Part shown: positions 55,901 through 64,000 of the stretch, one piece after another
Layout of the letters: each line of letters starts with the position of its first letter
How positions within the stretch are numbered: position 1 is the first letter of the stretch
Origin: Ceratopteris richardii
Taxonomy: Eukaryota > Streptophyta > Polypodiopsida > Polypodiales > Pteridaceae
Reading direction: 5' to 3'
Assembly (NCBI GenBank): GCA_020310875.1
Contig: CM035415.1
Span: forward strand, 194,804,432-194,868,431
DNA: 64,000 nucleotides
The notes under the pieces: model-generated
Database searches by the model: none
Told to the model about the DNA's origin: nothing
The model's input: only the letters and a program-made list of their open reading frames with translations
Made by a program: the position numbers and the translations under genes

Positions 55901-57505
55901 TAGAATAGAGAAAATTTGGAAGCGGCACTGGACCACCCTGAACAACCATTAAGTCCGAGCAGATTCAAGGAAATCCCATCCGAATCGATGCGGATGTTGC
56001 TAGATGACCACATTCGACTGCTAGAGGACTATGATCGAATGAACGAAGAACATCAGAAGCTAAAAGAAGATCACAAGTTACTACAGTTCAGAGAGCCGGC
56101 ACCACAACAACTACCAGTGGCAGCAGAAGTACCAGAACCTGTGGACCCCCCTCCTGAACTCATAGAGGAACTCAACGCACTATGGGCCCAGGTAACCACT
56201 CTCCAATCACGCATAGATGTATACGAAGCACCACCACGGCCTGATTCCCCACCGGAGATCCCAGCTGACGACGAGAACATAACCATTTCGGTGGAGGAAA
56301 CGTTTGAAGAAGCTTACGAGCCAATACCCATCCCACGCGGACAAGTCACGGCCAAAGGCCAGATGACCTATGAACTTCCTACCCCCGCGTGGATGAAAAC
56401 GATCGAAGAACTGGGAACGACACATTCGGCCAGAGTAAAGGCACAGTTACATGCCATGGCCATGATTGAAGAGAGAATCTTACAATCCCCCTTCTTTGCT
56501 CATTTGGCCCCCCGACGCTATATATCTGGGCATGAGCTGCAGTATAAGCCATACTTCATGTTAATGGCTGAATATCAGCTAGTTATAGAGAAAGAAACCG
56601 GCATGAAACCCACGCATGCTACACAATTCGAGCCGGCGGACTTGCCACCAAATGCGCAAAGAGGAGAGATCCATCAACCTGATTGGCGCAAAGACCTACT
56701 CCAGAAGTACCCAGAAATGATGAGCACATGGGTGAAAGCGCCTTTACATTTAAAGTATAATCCTTGCTGGGGACCAGTACCTCGACGTCGCTCGTGGACT
56801 GCATTCGCTATCAAAGTACAAAACAATAGGCAGTGTCAGGATTGGCTGAATTACCCCTACTTCAAGCCACCTACCGAGTTGCCCACTGTTGGCTATATGA
56901 TGGCTACAATCCGTCACTGGCTCCCTCGCCTGAAGCATATGAATGATATCGCAGTGCATATGACTGTCAAAATTTTTGACATGATGCAAATGATATTTAA
57001 AGTCTTCCGATGCGTCAAGGCTCCGCATGTAAACACCCCGGGATTTGAGCATGGTAACTTTGATCTAGTATATGACATGAGCACAACGCCATGGCTCCGG
57101 GTGTGTTATGCCTGGCACTGTAGGATAAAATACCTCCCGGCATGCTACAAACAAACTTTTGAAGAGATGTTCACCACCGGGTTTTGGGAATACCATTCCG
57201 AGGTATTCATCAGCAGGCCCACACATTTATTGCAACTTTTTGCCTGTGAGCGAATGGTTTATTCCACGCATTATCAACTCCCGCCACCCGACGAACCGCA
57301 ACCGATCGACTGGGAGAAGCTTGAGGCTGATCTGGCCCGAGGCATTCGAGTATCTGAGCACACCCTCGCTCACGACCTCCTACAAAACTACATTCGGCAG
57401 ACCGCACAACAAGGTTCTGTCGAGGACGACAGAAGCGAGAGGGAGGGGGGTGTTGGAAGCAGTCAGAGCCACAGTCAGAGGCACAGACGACATGGAAGCA
57501 TGTAA
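52994..57505 (+). pseudogene. Element C second ORF: large non-envelope accessory protein (one stop)
   Basis: About 1,500 codons from ATG 52994 (MQTDEGPSGAGPS). Approximate layout: N-terminal domain 55-305 (HRNSHWFQGL; YFSDPLPKPDFYRCYYLITT; GCCALTRIVYMCLAYDLPI). Then a basic/Pro region, an acidic Asp/Glu/Gln-rich region (470-520), a helical segment ending QYDPRRV, a Pro/Thr-rich linker (630-850), a coiled coil (855-1030; LLRRHLAAAQEEN) and a C-terminal domain 1130-1480 (ATQFEPADLP; GPVPRRRSWTAF; LPACYKQTFEEMFTTGFWE). One TAG at 55901-55903 replaces Gln. The frame runs through the polypurine tract into the LTR, whereas A and B stop just before it. No signal peptide or transmembrane helix was seen, so an envelope role is unlikely. 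Capsid-associated, movement or silencing-related roles are guesses only. Conservation in A, B, C, F and G shows it was selected. Confidence 0.88.
57437..57450 (+). other. Element C polypurine tract
   Basis: GAGAGGGAGGGGGG directly before TGTTGGAAGC. Confidence 0.92.
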
Positions 57506-58111
57506 AGACGGAGCAGGGAGCCAGTCGGATCATTTTTTCAAACAATTATGTTTTTATTACCTCTTCAAATATCCAACAGTGATTTTCATCACTCTTGTAA
57601 CATATGTAATATAGACAAAACCCCATTTTGTAATTCATAGCTCCATTTTGTGCAAGCCGAGGAGTCCTCAAGCTTGAGGAGCTTAGGTAGAATGCGCGTA
57701 CCAATTTTCATTATTTTTAGACATCGTTTACCCTTCCAAATAGCCTCTAGGACCTATTTTTTAACTAGGCCGGTCACTAGATGTGAAACAAGTCAAAACT
57801 AGTCTAGAAACTATAAAAAGAGCTAGAGAGCTCATTTTTGAGGTTGGTTCATTTTGGTTAGTGTGAGCATAGAGCTAGTTTGAGCTTGTAAGAGCATTCT
57901 AGAGTAATAGAGCTAATTTCCCACCTTCCATTGTGTCTTGCTTGTCTCTTCATTGTGTGTGTGTATGTGTGTGTGCATCTTTGTGCTTCTCACCTTCACT
58001 CTCACATCATCTCACGTTCACGATCTTCATATCACTCCTACCTCTCCCACGGATTGACATTAAGGAGGTGAAGCTTCTTAACGTGGTTCTCACCATTGTG
58101 CTAGAGCAACA
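57451..58111 (+). repeat. Element C 3' LTR (joined to D gag)
   Basis: 661 bp, same ends as 40649-41309 with about 22 substitutions. Here the palindrome is perfect: TCCTCAAGCTTGAGGA at 57665-57680. TATA box at 57812. After its final CA the sequence goes straight into gag (GAGACATATC), with no PBS or leader. Confidence 0.95.
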
Positions 58112-61100
58112 GAGACATATCATTATGATAGTCCACCAATGGAACCTAGTTGGGAGCCAGACTATGCTAATGTGATGTACACAAACCCAAATCCACGGCC
58201 CCAATTGAGACAACAAAGACCACAGGGCCCTAGAGGACCATGCTTTAGGTGCCAAGGAGATCACTTCATAAAGGATTGTCCACATCCCCCAATAGCAAGG
58301 CAATCACAGTACTATAACATACAAGGCTTTTGTGCCGATTGTGGCAAAGAGCACATAATCAAAGATTGTCCTAAGAACCCAGTTAACACTTCGAATGTGA
58401 CACCGATCAACGTGATAGGTATTGTAAACAACGCAGATGGATCCAACCCTACATATGTGCCTATCCAAGCTATAACCAGAGCCCAGGCGCTCTTACAAAA
58501 CCAACAGCTTAATCAAGAGAAGGTAGCTGGAACTAGTGAAGTTGCAGAATCTAGCAGTAAAAAGACAAAATCTTGGAAAGATTCTAGAGAAAGAATAAAG
58601 AGAAAATGGAGTAAAAAGATAAGTGAGTTGGAAGGAAGTTTAAAGGAATCTAAAGCCAAAATCCAAGAATTGACTTCACAGGACTTGAATCAAGAGAATC
58701 CAGCTCAGAAATCAGGATCAGTTTTAGCGGAACCCATACCAGAAGATCTAGACATGATGTTTCGTGCATATCAGGCTAGAATAAAAGAGGGACCTCAAGT
58801 AACGGAATAACATGGCAAAACCGGAATTACACTTTCAAGGACTCATGGAGAGGCTAGAATATTTGATTGACAGCAAAGAGAAAAAGGACCAGCCTAGGGA
58901 CCCTATTGTCACAGAGACACAGGAAAGGAATGCACTATCCCTGTCTCAAGTACCCAATACAGAAAGTCAAGACAACTTGTCTTCCATACATAGGTACTCA
59001 CACGAATTTTTGAGGGAAATCCAAGAAGAGAAATGGAGAAAAGAACAAGGAACCCATCCTCCTATTCAAGAAATAGACGACTTGCAGGAACAATTTCCCC
59101 AAGATATTCCCTCTATTTACGATGATGTAGAGGTGGAACAACTGAGTGAACCCACAGGATTTGAATCTAATTCTTTACAAGAATTACCTCAGTTCACAGG
59201 ACCTTGGGAAGCAAAGTCTATTAGTATGAGAGCACCCACGATAATAGTGAGGAATGAAGAATCAGTGATCCCTAGGAACACGGAAGTGATCAAGAATACC
59301 AAAGTACAATGTAATCTCACTCTGGAGGAATTGTTAAAGGTAAAACCAGAATTGTGGAAGCACGTAGCAAATCAATTCCCTGAGCTTGCTACCACACCCT
59401 CTCAGATAGGATCACATAAGAAGGTACCAGAGATACCCGTGGAAAAGATTGGAGATGTAAGTGAAGGAGAGGAAGGTAACACTTACCTTCCGATAACCCA
59501 TCAGGGCTACACCACGAAAGCCATCTTAGATTCAGGAGCCGGAGTAGCCATCGCTACCACCGGTTTGTGGAAACGTTGGGGTAAGCCAGCACTCAGACCC
59601 ACCAGGATGAAACTACAAATGGCTGATGGACACATAGAAAAACCATTAGGCTTACTAGAAGGCATATCTCTCACCACTTGTGGTGTAGAATTTGAGCATA
59701 CTTTCGCCATTTGTGACTTTGCAAAAAATCGTGCTTATGAGATGATATTGGGACGACCATTCATGCGTCAATTGCAAATTGTACAAGATTGCGGAACTAA
59801 TTCTTTGTACTTGCAACATCTAGGAGTGACTACTAAAGTCAATCTTAAAGACTATTCACACAGAGATGTATCCCCAATACAATGGAATACCATCCACAAG
59901 ACACCAGTAGAGACGGAATCTGTGCACTCATTAGAATCAGATCCTTCTTGGTTGCATGAGGATACCCATTTATGGATGTGTAAAGTAGCCAAACAAGAGG
60001 AAGAACGATTAGAAGCAAGGACCTTAGGTGCAGAACAACATCCACGAACCCTTCAAGATCCAGCATATGCACCTGTAGTATTCCTAGACGAAGAGTTTGA
60101 ACCCCATGGTTGGGCAGAAATCCTAGCAACCATGGATGTAGCCATCAATGAAGAACAATGGACACCCCACTGTGACGAGGATGGCTATGACATTTCAGTT
60201 TTCACGATAGAGCCAATCATGTGCGATGCAATTTTAGAAGAGTGTGAACCTAACACTGATGCATTTGAGGATGCAAGCGATTTTGATTTAGAATCAATTA
60301 TTATGGACCCACCCTTTGCATCAGAGGAAGAATATTTTTTCGAGGTAGAGACTCACACTCAGAGACACGAGGAATTTACGAATGAGGTAAGATTAGCCAC
60401 TCAAGTGACTAACAAGAGTGAAGGTAAGAAAAGAAAGAAGAACGCAACCATGTCAGAAAAAGAAGAATCTTTGTTTGAAGTACCCGAGAACTTCAAGAAA
60501 TACAAAATCGAAGATAGAAGAATCATGGTACGAATGCCTGATAGAAAGGTGAATGACGGACAAGTATATGATAACCGAGAGAAAACCAAGAAAATAATAG
60601 TTGCTATCGAAGGAGAAGAAGAAAAATGCACATACATAGGGCATGATTTGACGACTGAAGAAGAAGAAGAGTTAGTTGCCCTATTGCGCGAATATAGAGA
60701 TGTTTTTGCTTGGAGTTACAAAGATTTGAAAGGAGTAGATCCAGATATATGTTCTCATAGAATCCCTATGACTCCAGATGCAAAACCGACAAAAAAAAAA
60801 CCTTACACGTACAATGATAACTACGCTGCGAAGATTAAAGAGGAGATAGATCGATTGATAGAAGCAGGATTCATTTACGAAATTGAGCATACCGAATGGG
60901 TATCCCCCATTGTGGTAGTACCCAAGAAGAATGGAAAATTGCGTGTGTGTATTAACCTTAAAAAAGTTAATGCCGCAACGATTAGAGACAGTTATCCTCT
61001 TCCTATCATGGAACACCTATTGGAAAGAGTTGCGGGCAAGGAAGTTTACAGCTTTCTTGATGGTTTTTCAGGCTATAATCAAGTAGCCATTGCTCCAGAA

Positions 61101-64000
61101 GACCAACACAAGACGGCTTTTGCCACTGAATGGGGCATATTTGCATTTCGTGTAATGCCATTTGGCTTGACAAATGCACCCGCCACTTTCCAGCGACTCA
61201 TGAGTCATGTTTTTAAGGAATTCTTACGCAAGAGCTTGGAAGTTTATGTCGATGACTTATGTGCTCATTCAAATGTAAGACAGACACATATCCCAGAGTT
61301 AAGACAAATATTTGACAAATGTCGAGAATATCAGGCTTGTTTGAACCCAGAAAAATGTGTTTTCATGGTCAGACAAGGCAAAATTCTAGGACACATTGTG
61401 TCAAAAAATGGAATCTCTACGGACGAGGAAAAGGTGAAGGTAATTGCAGAATTACCTAGACCAACTAATGTGAAAGAGGTACAGGCATTTATGGGCCATT
61501 GCGGTTATTATAGGAGATTCATACACATGTATGCAATCATAGCCAAGCCTTTGTACTCTCTTTTAACCAATTTTGAATGGACAGATGAATGCGAAAATTC
61601 ATTCAATGAACTTAAACGACGCCTCTGCTCAGCACCTATATTAACTACCCCAGATTGGAGTAAGCCATTCCATGTACATGTGGATGCATCCAATTACGCC
61701 ATAGGATGTGTGTTAGCACAACCCATGAATGAAGGTAACATAGATCTCCCCATAGCTTACGCAAGCAGACAATTGAACGCAGCAGAAAGAAATTACACCA
61801 CTACGGAACGAGAGGGATTAGGGATGATCTACGCGGTAAAGAAATTCAGGCACTACTTGTTGGCCAACAAATTCAAGTTCTTTACAGATCATCAAGCCCT
61901 ATTGTACTTAGTCAACAAGCCATGTAACACAGGACGACTAATACGCTGGTTTCTATTACTCATGGAGTATGATTTTGAAGTGGTAGTCAGGAAAGGAAAG
62001 ACGCATCTTAGAGCTGACCACCTTTCAAGATTAACCTCAGGAGAAGCTCCTCAAGGAGTAGCGGATGAATTACCAGATGCATACTTGTTTAACCTTGAGA
62101 TAGCACCAGAATGGGCTAAGCCTATAGTCCTTATTCTGACATACGGACCCAAGAATCCTAGGATAAAGATCAAAGAAGGAGAGATTACCAAGTCTCAGAA
62201 ATATCAAATAATGGCTGGAAGCATATATAAATGTGATAATCAAAAGATTCTTGCTTGTTGTGTAGATGAATCAGAACATGCGAATTGGTTGCAATTAGCA
62301 CACATAGGTGCACTAAAGAAACATTATTCAAAACATCGAACACTACAGACTCTGCAAAGACTAGGAGTATATTGGCCTTCTATGGAAGCAGATGTCTACA
62401 GGTTGTGTAAGGAATGCAACTTTTGTTGTGAAAGACCACCAGTAGAGCATGCTACATTGTATCATGTGTCTCTCACACCAGACTGGGGTGAACCTTTAGT
62501 GACATACTTGAGGACGAACACATTCCCTCAAGGCATGACCTTAGCTCGACAACGCAGTCTAGAGCAAGAAGCTCAAGACTATTCACTTATTGGCGATAAT
62601 CTATACAAAAGAGGTCGAGATGGATATCTAAGACAATGTGTTCATGAGAGCGATTATTTGAGCATACTAGAGACTGCACACCAAGGTGTTGCAGGAGGTC
62701 ATTTTGGACCCGATAGGATAGTCAAAGCCATTCTCTTTGCAGGATTATGGTGGCCCACTCTTCACATGGATGCACATACCTATGTAAAGAGATGTGATGT
62801 GTGCCAAAGAACTCAGTTTCCTACTCGCAGAGATGAAATGCCATTGAAACCCATGATGGGCGGACGTGCATTTTCAAAGTGGGGTATAGACTTTGTAGGA
62901 CCCATCAACCCCCCTGCAAAAGGTACACATGCGGAATACATTATTGTTGCTACAGATTATCTAACCAAATGGGTAGAGGCAAAAGCCACGAAAAAGAATG
63001 ATGCACACACGACTGCAAAATTCTTATTTGAAAATGTCTTTACAAGATATGGATTGCCTATAGAGTTAGTAAGCGATCGAGGCACTCACTTTCTAAACCA
63101 AGTCATTGAATATTTGTTATAGGATTTTATGGTGATTCACAAGAAATCTGCACCATATGATCCTCAGGCCAATGGTCAGGCTGAAAGCACTAACAAGATA
63201 CTTTGTAACGTACTGACGAAAATTGTGAACAACAAACGTTCAGATTGGGACAAACAGTTACACCACGCTGTTTGGGCATATCGAGTGGCCTACAAGACCG
63301 TACTCAATGCGACTCCCTTTCAGATGGTTTTTGGTCAGAATGCAGTGCTTCCTTTGGACTTCTTGATACCGACCCTTAAGGTTGCACAAGAACATCAGTG
63401 GACCGGCCATGAATTATCAGCGAGAATAATGGACTAGGAACGATTAGGAGAAACCAGGCTGAAAGCAGCAGCAGGAATATACGCAGCGAAGAAGCGACAG
63501 AAAGCATATTTTGATGCACATGTGAAAGATAAAGGACTAAAAGAAGGAGATTTAGTTCTCGTGTATACGCTGAAACAGCGCGCACGGAAGTTAGAAAAGC
63601 GAGGTTATGGACCTATGATCATTAACAGACTCTCGACAAGTGGAGCAGTACAGTTAGCCACCTTAGAAGGAGATATAATGCCTAATTACATTAGTGGCTG
63701 TAGAGTCAGGCTATATCAGGAACCTCTTACTGAGGATATGCTTAGACGACTCACATTGGCAAAGAAGCGTAAGGAGGAAGAAAACAGAATACGAGCTGAA
63801 GCTCAGGCAGAAGCCATAGAACGCATTAAGCGCATGAAGCTAAGAAGACAAGGACTAGGGAGAGAACATTATAACCATATGGAAACTACACCCAGATATC
63901 CCATGGCCATGTGTCAAGTAAAATCAACCACTCATCCTAGCATAGTGGACAGGAGACCATTCATTACCGTTAGGCTAGAACACGGCAACCCTTGCCAAGA
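58112..64000 (+). mobile_element. Element D: gypsy copy lacking its 5' end, running off the window
   Basis: Begins within gag at the point equal to about 45432 in C and continues through pol to just before the second protease at the window edge. Very close to C in sequence. Its LTR, leader and first part of gag are absent on this side. Confidence 0.9.
58112..64000 (+). pseudogene. gag-pol: Element D gag-pol, 5'-truncated and broken
   Basis: Gag from ETYHYDSPP onward with knuckles CFRCQGDHFIKDC and CADCGKEHIIKDC. A 113-bp deletion at about 58804 relative to C (46125-46237) shifts the frame; GGAA at both breakpoints suggests microhomology joining. After it the frame is open from 58812 to 63122. 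It includes the first protease (ILDSGAGVAIATT near 59525), reverse transcriptase with [10 protein letters not shown] (near 61246), RNase H, and integrase with KWGIDFVGP (near 62880) and VSDRGTHFLNQ. Stops TAG at 63120 and 63435 replace Gln and Leu. The window ends as the region leading to the second protease begins (DRRPFITVRLEHGN). Confidence 0.92.

Larger units (their letters stand above)
40649..58111 (+). mobile_element. Element C: most complete gypsy copy (17.5 kb)
   Basis: Has two 661-bp LTRs, an Asp-type PBS, a leader of about 2 kb, gag-pol, second ORF and polypurine tract. Its ends are exact, but the flanks do not match: TGTAC before 40649 and GAGAC after 58111. The LTRs differ at about 22 of 661 positions by eye, far more than the copia pair. 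Gag-pol has one stop and one frameshift; the second ORF has one stop. Left flank is G's second ORF; right flank is D's gag. Confidence 0.92.

Noticed and set aside
52994..57505. Second ORF as a retroviral-type envelope gene
   Set aside because: Position fits, but no signal peptide, transmembrane helix or fusion-like segment is visible; long Pro-rich and coiled-coil regions argue against it.

Overview
The window looks like plant nuclear heterochromatin made almost wholly of LTR retrotransposons. No host gene, tRNA, rRNA or CRISPR array was recognised. Plant origin is inferred from two primer-binding sites (an initiator-Met-type site in a Ty1/copia element and Asp-type TGGCGCCGTTGCCGGGGA sites in the Ty3/gypsy elements) and from reverse transcriptase and RNase H sequence of the Athila/Tat (OTA) kind. 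The species cannot be named from the sequence.

Layout. Element A (gypsy, + strand) fills 1-33620 apart from two insertions; its 5' LTR lies left of the window. A young, intact Ty1/copia element (1933-8350, TSD TATCA) sits in A's gag. Element B (gypsy, - strand, 15202-31797) sits in A's second ORF. A itself ends inside the second ORF of an older minus-strand relative, F (33621 to about 36533). F abuts G (about 36534-40648, - strand), a more divergent relative whose 3' LTR, 3' untranslated stretch and second ORF remain. Element C (gypsy, + strand, 40649-58111) is the most complete copy: both LTRs, PBS, leader, gag-pol, second ORF and PPT. Its 3' LTR is joined directly to the middle of the gag gene of copy D (58112 to the window end).

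Architecture of the A/B/C/D/F family. The elements are about 16.6-17.5 kb. A leader of about 2 kb carries a CpG-rich minisatellite with an ATCGCGA core. One continuous gag-pol frame of about 3,100 codons follows: gag with three CCHC knuckles, protease, reverse transcriptase, RNase H and integrase. After integrase comes a second retropepsin-like domain (DSGA ... LGQDW) and a tail of repeated IWVPK motifs. A second ORF of about 1,400-1,500 codons follows pol. It has two conserved globular regions joined by a Pro/Thr-rich linker and a coiled coil, with no evident signal peptide or membrane segment, so it does not look like an envelope protein. In B, C and F a plant-type branch point (CTAAT) and a pyrimidine-tract/CAG acceptor lie at matching distances upstream of its ATG, suggesting expression from a spliced RNA.

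All gypsy copies here are broken by stops, frameshifts or deletions. The copia element reads as intact. The candidate undescribed system is the gypsy family with two proteases, IWVPK repeats and a spliced non-envelope second ORF.
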